Shown piece by piece: positions 25,501 through 33,333 of a stretch of 64,000 nucleotides of DNA; position 1 is the first letter of the stretch; every line of letters begins with the position of its first letter. Under the pieces are notes generated by a model. The model was not told the DNA's origin. It ran no database searches and saw only the letters and a program-made list of their open reading frames with translations. The stretch is from the NCBI GenBank assembly GCA_029866325.1, contig JARWZO010000004.1, positions 62,001 to 126,000 on the forward strand, in the 5' to 3' direction. The DNA comes from Fluviicola sp. (GTDB lineage Bacteria > Bacteroidota > Bacteroidia > Flavobacteriales_D > Crocinitomicaceae). The position numbers and the translations under genes are program-made.

Positions 25501-26586
25501 ATGAAAGCACGGTTTCTACAGAAATTGCAAGAGCGAAAAGATAAAGGGAGTTTGCGCTCCCTTTCGTTGTTTGAAGGGATGGTTGATTTTTACTCAAACG
25601 ACTATCTGGGAATGGCGAAAACCGAAGTTCAACCGCTTGTTTATGCAGGAAGTACGGGTTCAAGACTCATTTCCGGAAATTCAAAAGAAGCTGAAGCAGT
25701 GGAATATTTTCTAGCCTCTTTTTTCGAAGCTGAAGCAGCCTTGGTTTTTAATTCGGGATACGATGCCAATGTGGGATTGTTTTCTTCTGTTCCGCAGAAA
25801 GGCGATACAGTGCTTTATGACGAACTGATTCACGCTTCAGTGCGCGATGGTATTCGGTTGAGTCACGCTAAGGCATATTCATTTCGCCACAATGATCTTG
25901 CTGATCTTGCAAAGAAATTCAAGCAGGCCGAAGGAAGTGTTTTCGTGGCGGTAGAATCGTTGTATTCAATGGATGGCGATCAGGCTCCATTGGTGGAACT
26001 GGTTACTTGGTGCGAGCAGAAAGGTGCTTATTTAATTGTAGACGAAGCGCACGCAGGAGGAGTTTATGGAGATAAAGGCAAAGGTTTATTGCATGAGCTT
26101 GGATTAAATCAGCGTTGTTTTGCGCGTCTTTATACATTCGGGAAAGCATACGGCACGCACGGAGCAGTTATTTGCGGAAGCGGGCAGTTGAAAGAATACC
26201 TTTACAACTTTGCACGATCATTTATTTATTCTACAGCACTTCCTCCCAATCAGTACCAACTAATTCAGCAATCGGTTGAGCGCGCCACGGATTTGGACTT
26301 ACGCCACAATTTGTCAGCTGTAATTTCCAGGTTCAGATCATTGATGAAACCCGAGATGCTGATCAGCGATCCTTCATCGCCAATACAGGTAATTCCTATT
26401 TCAACACTCGAACAATGTGTGTTGATTGCTCAAAAAATGCAGGAACATAAACTTGCGGTAAAGGCCATTCTTCCACCTACAGTTCCTGAAAACGGTCAGC
26501 GCTTGCGAATTTGTCTCCACAGTTATAACACCGATGCTGAAGTCGATCAATTGGCAGCATTGCTGAATGAGCTGATTTCGGGATAG
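25501..26586 (+). CDS. bioF: 8-amino-7-oxononanoate synthase
   Basis: This 361-aa PLP enzyme condenses pimeloyl-ACP/CoA with alanine to give KAPA in biotin synthesis. Seen are DFYSNDYLGMAKTE, the GSTGSRLISGNSKE loop, VDEAHAGGVYGDKG (PLP-contacting Asp and His), and the Schiff-base Lys215 in YTFGKAYGTHGAVI. The N-terminus is short compared with E. coli BioF (384 aa), which is common in Bacteroidota. It lies 8 bp after bioB, so the two share a transcript. bioA, bioD and bioC are not in the window. Confidence 0.92.
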   Translation: MKARFLQKLQERKDKGSLRSLSLFEGMVDFYSNDYLGMAKTEVQPLVYAGSTGSRLISGNSKEAEAVEYFLASFFEAEAALVFNSGYDANVGLFSSVPQKGDTVLYDELIHASVRDGIRLSHAKAYSFRHNDLADLAKKFKQAEGSVFVAVESLYSMDGDQAPLVELVTWCEQKGAYLIVDEAHAGGVYGDKGKGLLHELGLNQRCFARLYTFGKAYGTHGAVICGSGQLKEYLYNFARSFIYSTALPPNQYQLIQQSVERATDLDLRHNLSAVISRFRSLMKPEMLISDPSSPIQVIPISTLEQCVLIAQKMQEHKLAVKAILPPTVPENGQRLRICLHSYNTDAEVDQLAALLNELISG

Positions 26587-26620
26587 TGAACTTTTCATCA
26601 GGAAAGTTGTAAAGCATGTT

Positions 26621-27073
26621 ATGAAACAGATCATTTTATTTACGGTAAGTATTTTCATGTTTACAACTCTGAATGCTCAAGCTGAGGCTAAAATTTTTCA
26701 GCATACCTGGGCGGCAGGTATATGTTGCGCTTCAGGTGCGGAAACAACTTTTTCAATCCAATACCAACAAGGAATGTTCACGTGTTTCGACTCGCTTGAA
26801 GTTGAGTTTAACGGCGTAAAACACCTGTTTTCCGATACACAACTTACCAAAAGCAATAAAGCAGATTTGTCGGTTGGTTTCACTGTGAGTTTCAGTTACC
26901 GCACAGATAACAGAGGCTATGATTTGGAAGGAACAGGAACTTATCAAGGCCTTTCACCGGATCAAATCCGAACAATTTCCTATGCGCCTCCGCGATTTAT
27001 TTTGATTCGACATGGTAAACGGGAAGTGATTGAAACTGTAGCGGTTGAGGAGACAATGACCGCGTATCCATAA
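26621..27073 (+). CDS. Small secreted protein of unknown function
   Basis: This 150-aa protein has a signal peptide ending near residue 20 (TTLNAQA). The mature part has CC at about residues 34-35 and one further Cys, alternating strands, and no lipobox or T9SS tail. A motif FILIRHGKRE near the end is noticeable but does not identify a family for me. It is 34 bp after bioF on the same strand and may ride on the biotin transcript; there is no sign of a role in biotin metabolism. Confidence 0.6.
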   Translation: MKQIILFTVSIFMFTTLNAQAEAKIFQHTWAAGICCASGAETTFSIQYQQGMFTCFDSLEVEFNGVKHLFSDTQLTKSNKADLSVGFTVSFSYRTDNRGYDLEGTGTYQGLSPDQIRTISYAPPRFILIRHGKREVIETVAVEETMTAYP

Positions 27074-27084
27074 ACCTTCTGAAA

Positions 27085-27876
27085 CTACAGACTAACTTCT
27101 GCGGTTTGAATAGTCGCTAAAACGCCATCCCAAAGCGCAATTCTGCTTTCAAGTGCCTGTTTAACATAAATCAATGCTTCGTTCCATTTTGCATCGTCGT
27201 TTCCGCATAAAGCTTCTACCATTTGCAATGCCAAAAGACTGTGATGATCGCCGTCTACTTCAATGTGGCGATCTAAGTAATACTTGAAAATGTCGACCTG
27301 ATTTGGGAACCGTTCGTTGATGTCGTTGACGATCGTATGGAACATATTCGGGATCAAATCTTCTCTTCCGAAGGTAAAAACTGCCGCAATGATGTGTGGT
27401 TTTCCGGTTTCGATTACTTCAAATGTAAATTGCAGGAATTGTTTAGCCGCTTCTGGAATGTCAGTCAATTCGATTGCTTCACTGACCGTTTTTCCTTGTT
27501 GAAGCAAGGCAAACAATGCATCAATGCCTTGTGTGGAAGCACCGCATTGCTGCATGGCTTCGAGGTATAATTCAAAGTGACTTTTATGGAAGCCTCCGTC
27601 TTCGTAAGCGCGATCGGATTCTTCACCCGTAACGATTTCATTGATGAGGTAACGCAAGTTTCCATCGCCAACAGGCATCCATGGTATGCTGGTGCAGGTT
27701 AGTTCACGTTGCAAGGCTTTTAGAAGCGACATGAAATCCCAAACCGCATAAATGTGGTGCTCCATAAATACCCGAACATCCTGTAAGTCCCTGATGGCAT
27801 TATAAGCCGGATGATGAACGATAGCTTCTGATAAGGATGCTGTTTTAGACTGTAGTTGAGAAATATGTGTGTTCAT
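27085..27876 (-). CDS. DUF3050 (haem-oxygenase-like fold) protein
   Basis: This 263-aa helical protein matches my memory of DUF3050 proteins. The N-terminal MNTHISQLQSKTASLSEAIV leads into VRVFMEHHIYAVWDFMSLLKAL. Conserved acidic and histidine residues follow in EIVTGEESD, FHKSHFELYLEAM and YYLDRHIEVDGDHHSLLAL. The H/E pattern recalls the haem-oxygenase/TenA-like fold, possibly a di-iron site, but no reaction is established to my knowledge. The start at 27876 follows a -7 promoter box. The open frame upstream to 27942 would include that promoter and was rejected. Confidence 0.82.
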   Translation of the reverse strand: MNTHISQLQSKTASLSEAIVHHPAYNAIRDLQDVRVFMEHHIYAVWDFMSLLKALQRELTCTSIPWMPVGDGNLRYLINEIVTGEESDRAYEDGGFHKSHFELYLEAMQQCGASTQGIDALFALLQQGKTVSEAIELTDIPEAAKQFLQFTFEVIETGKPHIIAAVFTFGREDLIPNMFHTIVNDINERFPNQVDIFKYYLDRHIEVDGDHHSLLALQMVEALCGNDDAKWNEALIYVKQALESRIALWDGVLATIQTAEVSL

Positions 27877-27903
27877 AAGATGATATGCTACTTTAATTGA
27901 CTG

Positions 27904-27911
27904 CAAAAGTA
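27904..27911 (-). promoter_or_regulatory. -7 promoter box of the DUF3050 gene
   Basis: TACTTTTG on the minus strand matches TAnnTTTG, with a leader of about 20 nt before the ATG at 27876. A TTG exists upstream but at 28 bp, outside the usual spacing. Confidence 0.4.
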
Positions 27912-27998
27912 ATGTGATATTGCTTTTTAGAGGAAGAATCAACTTTTTTTAATGGAGACAACCTTTGTGTTTTTGAATAGTAACTAAAACAAAAGATC

Positions 27999-28916
27999 AT
28001 GAAAAAAACAACTACAATTCTCCTATGTTCATTAATGAGTTTAGTGAACTTCTTTGCATCTGCACAAGATTCAACATCTACAGATGGCTGTAATTCAGCC
28101 TGTACCTTTTCTTATTCGACCAACGGTCAGGGAGTCACTTCTTTTTCCGGACAATACTCTGGATCTGTAACGAACCCTATTTTCACATGGTATGTTGGTG
28201 GAAATGTGGTGGGTAGCGGGCAGAATTATTCTGGAAACGTAGCCAACCAAACAGAAGTTTGTTTTGAATTGGAAGGTTACTCAATTACATTTGATTCCTT
28301 GCAAGGTCAACAAATAGACACCTGTTATGCCATTTATTGCGATTTCGTAGTGATTGGTGATACGAGTGGTGGAACTGATACGAGTGCTACTTCAGATTGC
28401 GGAACAACTTCGTTTTATACTTATACAACAAACGGCAATAATCAAACAAGCTTTATTGGACAGTACACCGGAACAACTAATCCGTATTTCTTCTGGAAAG
28501 TAAATGGCGTATTACAGGCCGGAAATGCATCCACATTCACTGCAAATAATCTTACGAACGGTGATCAAGTTTGTTTTGAGGTACGTGAATACGTTATGAT
28601 GTGGGATTCTCTTAATCAATGGGTAGATACTTGTTCTGCCATATACTGCAACACCTTTCAATTGGCTTCTTTGAGTGAGTTGAATAATTCCCTTATCTCA
28701 CTTTACCCCAATCCTGCCAACGATGTGATTTCCATTGTAGCAAAGAAAGAAGGTGCTGTAGTGGTGATAACGGATGTAAAAGGAGTTGTGGTTTTGACAT
28801 CAAAATCGTTATCAGATATTGATATTTCAATGTTAACCAAAGGAATGTATTATGTACAGTTGTGCGGTGAGAATGGCACTGTTGCCAGTAAAACGGAGCG
28901 CTTGATTAAGGAATAA
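27999..28916 (+). CDS. Secreted repeat protein with T9SS sorting tail
   Basis: This 305-aa protein has a signal peptide ending about residue 22 (NFFASAQ). Two tandem domains of about 90 residues follow (about 30-120 and 130-220). Each has a Thr-Asn-Gly stretch, SFxGQYxG, a WxVxG core, VCFE and DTCxAIYC, so each probably holds paired cysteines in an Ig/PKD-like beta-sandwich. The last about 75 residues (SLYPNPANDVISI to MYYVQL) form a type A T9SS sorting domain. It should be exported through the machinery encoded by gldJ/porU/porV. Its function is not recognised. A clear terminator follows. Confidence 0.8.
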   Translation: MKKTTTILLCSLMSLVNFFASAQDSTSTDGCNSACTFSYSTNGQGVTSFSGQYSGSVTNPIFTWYVGGNVVGSGQNYSGNVANQTEVCFELEGYSITFDSLQGQQIDTCYAIYCDFVVIGDTSGGTDTSATSDCGTTSFYTYTTNGNNQTSFIGQYTGTTNPYFFWKVNGVLQAGNASTFTANNLTNGDQVCFEVREYVMMWDSLNQWVDTCSAIYCNTFQLASLSELNNSLISLYPNPANDVISIVAKKEGAVVVITDVKGVVVLTSKSLSDIDISMLTKGMYYVQLCGENGTVASKTERLIKE

Positions 28917-28936
28917 GTTCTACCTTTAAATAAGTG

Positions 28937-28968
28937 AAAAGCCGTCAGCTTAAAGTTGGCGGCTTTTT
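28937..28968 (+). terminator. Rho-independent terminator
   Basis: AAAAGCCGTCAGCT pairs with AGTTGGCGGCTTTT (G-U and one mismatch tolerated) and ends in TTTTT. It serves the T9SS cargo gene and may also stop the convergent SRPBCC gene. Confidence 0.8.
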
Positions 28969-28983
28969 GCGTTTAGCGTTATT

Positions 28984-29526
28984 CTAATGCGACTCAACCA
29001 ATTTTTTCATATTAGTCAAACCAATAGTAAAATCATTTCCGATCATTTTTTCCATGTTCACTACAAGGAGTAGAATATTCATCGGATAATTCATTCGACT
29101 GTTAAATCCCCAAACAACTGTCGTTTCGTTTGCTGAAAGGGCAGTGGTTGTCATATAGGCATGTGCTATTCCTGGAAAGGGTTTCAAAAATCGCAATTCA
29201 GACTCGATGCGTTGGCCTTCAATCAATTTTTTGATTTCCTGTTCACCATGACCGACTTGTTTGTGGTCGCTTTCCCATTTTGAGATGAAACCAACCGTTC
29301 CATCGGTTCCGATGTATTCTTTTTTCATATTCGGATCCAAACTAGCCCATTTACTGAAACGGTCTTGGTTGCGTAATGATTTCAAAAAAGCAAAGGTTTC
29401 CTCGTTTGATTTATCAACCACAATTGTACGCTCTACACTGTAGTCTTTTTTGGTGAAAGCGGCAATGATTAGAACAAGGATAATCAATCCGAGAAGTGTA
29501 CTTAGAACCATCCAAAGTATAATCAT
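28984..29526 (-). CDS. Membrane-anchored SRPBCC-domain protein
   Basis: This 180-aa protein has an N-terminal membrane helix (about residues 3-23), then a START/polyketide-cyclase-like (SRPBCC) domain. It opens YSVERTIVVDKSNEETFAFL, has WASLDPNMKKEYIGTDGTVGF and closes with a long helix containing MIGNDFTIGLTNMKKLVE. The fold forms a cavity for lipids or hydrophobic ligands; the ligand is unknown here. Membrane-anchored SRPBCC proteins of this size are common in Bacteroidota. It is convergent with the upstream T9SS cargo gene. Confidence 0.8.
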   Translation of the reverse strand: MIILWMVLSTLLGLIILVLIIAAFTKKDYSVERTIVVDKSNEETFAFLKSLRNQDRFSKWASLDPNMKKEYIGTDGTVGFISKWESDHKQVGHGEQEIKKLIEGQRIESELRFLKPFPGIAHAYMTTTALSANETTVVWGFNSRMNYPMNILLLVVNMEKMIGNDFTIGLTNMKKLVESH

Positions 29527-29607
29527 GATATCAGCGTTTTATTGGGGTGAAGCTACAAAAAAGTTTTCTGTGAAAATGAGCTAAATCCATTTTTTACCGT
29601 TGAAATT

Positions 29608-29675
29608 TATCCGATTCTAACCGCGAGCCTACCTCAGGCATGGTTAGAAACACTTATTGGCTTGCTATCACTGAG
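29608..29675. repeat. Dispersed repeat copy R4 (long form)
   Basis: TAACCGCGAGCCT, ACCTC, AGGCATGGTTAGAAACACTTAT: TAACC/GGTTA and GCCT/AGGC pair to form a hairpin. It closely matches R3 and ends with GGCTTGCTATCACTGAG, similar to the tail of R1. It lies between two minus-strand genes. Confidence 0.7.
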
Positions 29676-29748
29676 ATTGGTGAAATAAGTGGATTTCGTT
29701 TCCAGAAATATCAATAAATCCGAATGATTGGCTTTATAGAACTTGTTC

Positions 29749-31032
29749 CTAGCGGCGCTCTGTCATATAACACAAACAATACTTTTCAACCGGACTCGAA
29801 AGCGCCGAAATATTCAAGTTGTCAGAAGCTTTTGAAACATCTACAATCGTTCCGTTTTTCATCACTAAATTGATGTTTTGGTTGGTTTGATTGTAGGCAT
29901 TGTTGGTCAATAATTCCGAGTAAACAAAGTATTGAACTTCCTCGTCGTTGAGGTCGAATTGCTGCCGAACAATTTCTTGTTCCATCTTAATGCGATCCGG
30001 TCCGAAAGGGTCTTTGGAGATTTCTACTTTGTGCAATCGGCGATTTACCAAGTTCGTGGAAAGAATGGATAACACTTTGTCAGGATGTTGTTGCCATACT
30101 TTTACAGCACCCATAATGTCGTAGTCGTCTAACTGCGCAAAAGTGTCCAAAACACTCGGATCGTTTTCAAAATCGGCTTTCGTAACATCGTTTTTTAGGA
30201 AAAAATCCAAGGCTGGACTGGCAAAAACTGTTTCGCCCCGTTTCACCAATTGTTTGGCGCGTCTGAGTACGTTAATGAGCATGAATTCGGCACTGACAAC
30301 CGTTTTGTGGAGGTAGACCTGCCAGTACATCACACGTCGAGCAACCAGAAATTTTTCGATTGAATAAATCCCTTTTTCTTCTACTACCAATTGGTCGTTG
30401 ACGACATTCAACATTTCAATGATGCGCTCTGTTCCGATGATTCCTTCCGAAACACCGGTGAAAAAGCTGTCGCGATTCAGGTAATCCAACCTGTCCATAT
30501 CCAATTGACTGGAAACCAGTTGATGGAGGAACCGTTTCGGGTATTTATCCTTGAAAATCATCAGGGCGCGTTCCAAATCTTCTTTTCCTTCGAGGTGTTC
30601 TTGTGCAAGACGCTCCAAGAAATAAATCGAAATCTGCTCATGGCTCACACCGTTTACAATGTCGTATTCCAGCGCGTGGCTAAATGGACCGTGACCAATA
30701 TCGTGCAACAAAATCGCAATCAATGCGGCGCGTTCTTCTTCTTCCAAAATCACGTGTCCCTTGCGGCGAATAGAGTGAATTGCCTGCTGCATCAGGTGCA
30801 TAGCTCCGATCACATGATGAAAACGCGTGTGCAAAGCCCCCGGATATACCAAATGTGTCATTCCCAATTGCTTGATTCTGCGCAAACGCTGTAAAAACGG
30901 GTGCTCGATCAGGTCGAAAATAAATTCATCGGGAATAGTAATAAAACCGTATACGGGATCGTTGATGATTTTCTTTTTGTTATTTCTGTGGGCGTTTGTT
31001 CGCAATTGAATACTTTTAGAGACCGAATTCAA
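29749..31032 (-). CDS. HD-domain phosphohydrolase (dGTPase-like)
   Basis: This 427-aa cytoplasmic metal-dependent HD enzyme contains ALHTRFHHVIGAMHLM and the HD signature ILLHDIGHGPFSHALE, with further conserved HEQISIYFLERL and SQLDMDRLDYLNRD. The class hydrolyses nucleotides such as dNTPs; the substrate here is unknown. No ATG lies in frame near the N-terminus: an in-frame stop occurs just upstream, so translation begins at TTG 31032 or TTG 31005. The gene diverges from porX with only about 20-47 bp between, an arrangement I recall in related genomes. Confidence 0.88.
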   Translation of the reverse strand: MNSVSKSIQLRTNAHRNNKKKIINDPVYGFITIPDEFIFDLIEHPFLQRLRRIKQLGMTHLVYPGALHTRFHHVIGAMHLMQQAIHSIRRKGHVILEEEERAALIAILLHDIGHGPFSHALEYDIVNGVSHEQISIYFLERLAQEHLEGKEDLERALMIFKDKYPKRFLHQLVSSQLDMDRLDYLNRDSFFTGVSEGIIGTERIIEMLNVVNDQLVVEEKGIYSIEKFLVARRVMYWQVYLHKTVVSAEFMLINVLRRAKQLVKRGETVFASPALDFFLKNDVTKADFENDPSVLDTFAQLDDYDIMGAVKVWQQHPDKVLSILSTNLVNRRLHKVEISKDPFGPDRIKMEQEIVRQQFDLNDEEVQYFVYSELLTNNAYNQTNQNINLVMKNGTIVDVSKASDNLNISALSSPVEKYCLCYMTERR

Positions 31033-31052
31033 AGCTAATTATTCTAATTAAC

Positions 31053-32594
31053 ATGCAAGCAAAGATTCTTTGGGCAGACGACGAAATGGAGTTCTTGAAA
31101 CCCCACGTGCTCTTTTTGGAAGCCAAGGGTTACCAAGTCGATTTAATTAATAATGGCTCAGAAGCTGTAGAATTGTGTCAGGAGAACAATTACGATATCG
31201 TTTTCTTAGATGAAAACATGCCCGGAATTTCCGGATTGGAAGCGTTGGCGCGCATCAAAGAGATACAACCGCAATTGCCGGTGGTGATGATTACCAAAAG
31301 TGAGGAAGAATCCATTATGGAAGATGCAATCGGGAGTAAAATTGCCGATTACCTCATTAAACCTGTGAACCCTAATCAGTTGATCTTGTGCCTGAAAAAG
31401 AACCTGGATCACCGCAAATTGGTATCGCAAAAAACCAATTCCAATTACCAGCAAGATTTCCGCCAACTCGGCATGCAACTCAACGGACGTTTGGATGCTA
31501 ATGAATGGGCGGAAGTTTACAAGAAATTGATTTACTGGGATCTGGAATTCGAAGGTCTGGAAGATCAAGGCATGCGCGAAATTCTGAAGGCGCAGAAAAA
31601 AGAAGCCAATGATTTGTTTTGCCGATTCATTGAAAAAAACTACGAAGATTGGTTCGATGGTGATGACGACGCGCCCGATATGGTGCACCATTTGCTGAAA
31701 GATCACGTGTTCCCCTTGTTGGATGAACCGATTTTCCTCATCGTGATTGATAACCTGCGTTACGATCAGTGGCAGGTATTGAAGCCGATTGTTTCCAACT
31801 ATTTTACGGTCGAAAAAGAAGAAATCGTTTATTCGATTTTGCCAACAGCTACGCATTATGCACGTAATGCCTTGTTTGCCGGGTTGGTTCCTACCGAAAT
31901 TGCCAAACGTTTCCCGAATCATTGGTTGAACGAAGAAGACGAGGGCGGAAAAAACATGCACGAAGCCGTTTTCTTGGAAGGAAACCTGAAACGCAACGGT
32001 AAGAACGTAAAATGGTCGTACAATAAAATCACCAACCTCGATGCCGGTAAAAAACTGGTAGATCAGTTTCACAATCTGAAAGACAATCAACTGAACGTGA
32101 TCGTTTACAACTTTGTGGACATGCTTTCACATGCACGTACAGAGATGGACATGATCAAAGAACTCGCGGCTGATGAAGCAGCTTATCGTTCACTGACACT
32201 TTCGTGGTTTGAGCATTCGCCATTGCAAGAGATTTTCAAGAAAATTGCCGATAAAGGAGGAAAGGTGGTTGTTACCACAGATCACGGAACGGTACGCGTC
32301 ACCAATCCGGTGCGTATTGTCGGAGATCGCTCTACAAACTCGAATCTGCGATACAAAACCGGACGAAATTTATCTTACAAAGACAAAGAAGTGTTCGCCA
32401 TTAAGCATCCCGAGAAAGTCGGTTTACCGAAATCGACTATTTCAAGTGAATATGTATTTGTGCGTGAAAACGATTATTTCGTGTACCCAAACAACTACAA
32501 TCACTTTGTGCATTATTACAACGATACGTTCCAGCACGGTGGTGTTTCCATGGAAGAATTACTCATTCCGTTTATCATTTTGCAGTCTAAATAA
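31053..32594 (+). CDS. porX: T9SS response regulator PorX (receiver + PglZ domain)
   Basis: This 513-aa protein has an N-terminal receiver domain (about 1-120) with phosphoacceptor Asp53 in DIVFLDENMPG, acidic pocket DDE at 9-11 and conserved Lys103. A helical linker leads to a C-terminal PglZ domain of the alkaline-phosphatase-like superfamily (IVIDNLRYDQW, ATHYARNALFAGL, TTDHGTVRV, FQHGGVSMEELLIPF). This is the architecture of PorX, which with the kinase PorY controls T9SS gene expression. The PglZ part keeps Asp/His metal ligands, consistent with the phosphodiesterase activity reported for PorX. Its stop overlaps the tsaE start by one base. No porY is in the window. Confidence 0.94.
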   Translation: MQAKILWADDEMEFLKPHVLFLEAKGYQVDLINNGSEAVELCQENNYDIVFLDENMPGISGLEALARIKEIQPQLPVVMITKSEEESIMEDAIGSKIADYLIKPVNPNQLILCLKKNLDHRKLVSQKTNSNYQQDFRQLGMQLNGRLDANEWAEVYKKLIYWDLEFEGLEDQGMREILKAQKKEANDLFCRFIEKNYEDWFDGDDDAPDMVHHLLKDHVFPLLDEPIFLIVIDNLRYDQWQVLKPIVSNYFTVEKEEIVYSILPTATHYARNALFAGLVPTEIAKRFPNHWLNEEDEGGKNMHEAVFLEGNLKRNGKNVKWSYNKITNLDAGKKLVDQFHNLKDNQLNVIVYNFVDMLSHARTEMDMIKELAADEAAYRSLTLSWFEHSPLQEIFKKIADKGGKVVVTTDHGTVRVTNPVRIVGDRSTNSNLRYKTGRNLSYKDKEVFAIKHPEKVGLPKSTISSEYVFVRENDYFVYPNNYNHFVHYYNDTFQHGGVSMEELLIPFIILQSK

Positions 32595-33016
32595 TGGAAT
32601 GGATTGCGCATTCGCTGGATGATTTACCTTTTGTTGCCAAGTCGTTTTTAGAATCGCTTGGTCATGCAAAGATTGTGGTGTTCGACGGACAAATGGGTGC
32701 GGGTAAAACCACCTTCATTACCGCTATTTTAAAAGCAATGGGAATCACCGATCCGGATGGTTCCCCCACATATTCCATTGTCAATTCCTATCATTCGGAT
32801 TATTACGGTACAGTTTATCATTACGATGTTTACCGTCTGAATTCGGTGGAAGAGGCGCTCAATGTCGGTATGGAAGAAAACCTTTACACCGATGCCTATT
32901 GTTTCATCGAATGGGGCGAAAAAGTGCAAGAAATCTTACCGGAAGATACTGTTTGGGTGACGATTGAGGTGAATGAGATAGGGGAGCGCATTGTACGATT
33001 GACGGAAAATAGCTAA
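32594..33016 (+). CDS. tsaE: tRNA threonylcarbamoyladenosine ATPase TsaE
   Basis: This 140-aa P-loop ATPase is part of the TsaBDE machinery that makes t6A37 in ANN-decoding tRNAs. Walker A is GQMGAGKTT (residues 32-40), followed by SPTYSIVNSY, the YHYDVYRL strand and IEWGEKV, all family signatures. The length is normal. The ATG shares one base with the porX stop (TAATG), so it is coupled to porX. This porX-tsaE-ald order is one I recall from other Bacteroidota. Confidence 0.94.
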   Translation: MEWIAHSLDDLPFVAKSFLESLGHAKIVVFDGQMGAGKTTFITAILKAMGITDPDGSPTYSIVNSYHSDYYGTVYHYDVYRLNSVEEALNVGMEENLYTDAYCFIEWGEKVQEILPEDTVWVTIEVNEIGERIVRLTENS

Positions 33017-33333
33017 CCTATAGATTCTTGTTTTTCATTAACCACATAGGTCACATAGAAAACATAGGCAAAGTTTTATTGTAAACCTTTTGATAACTAC
33101 TATTTTCTTCTGTCAACTAATTCCGTTGCGTTGAAATTTCACCAAGCACGTAAAATCTATGTTTCCTTATGTGTGCTATGTGGTTAAATAACTATAGTAG
33201 TTTTAAGTAGCTATCCTACGTAAAATTTGTCCTAAATCCAGTGTTCAAAAAGTCCAAAGTCATCTAGAGTGATTCTCGCGAATTGCTCGTATATTCGTAA
33301 TGCCGTCAGCAGGTGGTAAAAACGCACGATATT
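33017..33333. other. Intergenic region between tsaE and ald
   Basis: This 317-bp stretch is dominated by the inverted repeat element at 33038-33187. A TATATTCG, one mismatch from the -7 consensus, lies near 33290 and may belong to the ald promoter. No coding content was seen. Confidence 0.45.
33038..33187. repeat. Inverted-repeat element, CACATAG type
   Basis: The left end 33038-33068 and right end 33155-33187 are inverted copies (TTAACCACATAG then a second CACATA and AACATAG word) with a few mismatches and a one-base gap. The 150-bp element has no coding content. Its build, ends made of doubled CACA-type words, resembles the element at 9248-9381. Confidence 0.72.

Noticed and set aside
31206-32090. 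294-aa open frame opposite porX
   Set aside because: It is an antisense shadow of a well-conserved gene, with low-complexity aromatic-rich content.
31053-32594. PglZ-domain protein as part of a BREX/Pgl phage defence system
   Set aside because: The receiver-PglZ fusion and the tsaE/ald neighbours identify PorX. No brxL, pglX or other BREX genes are present.
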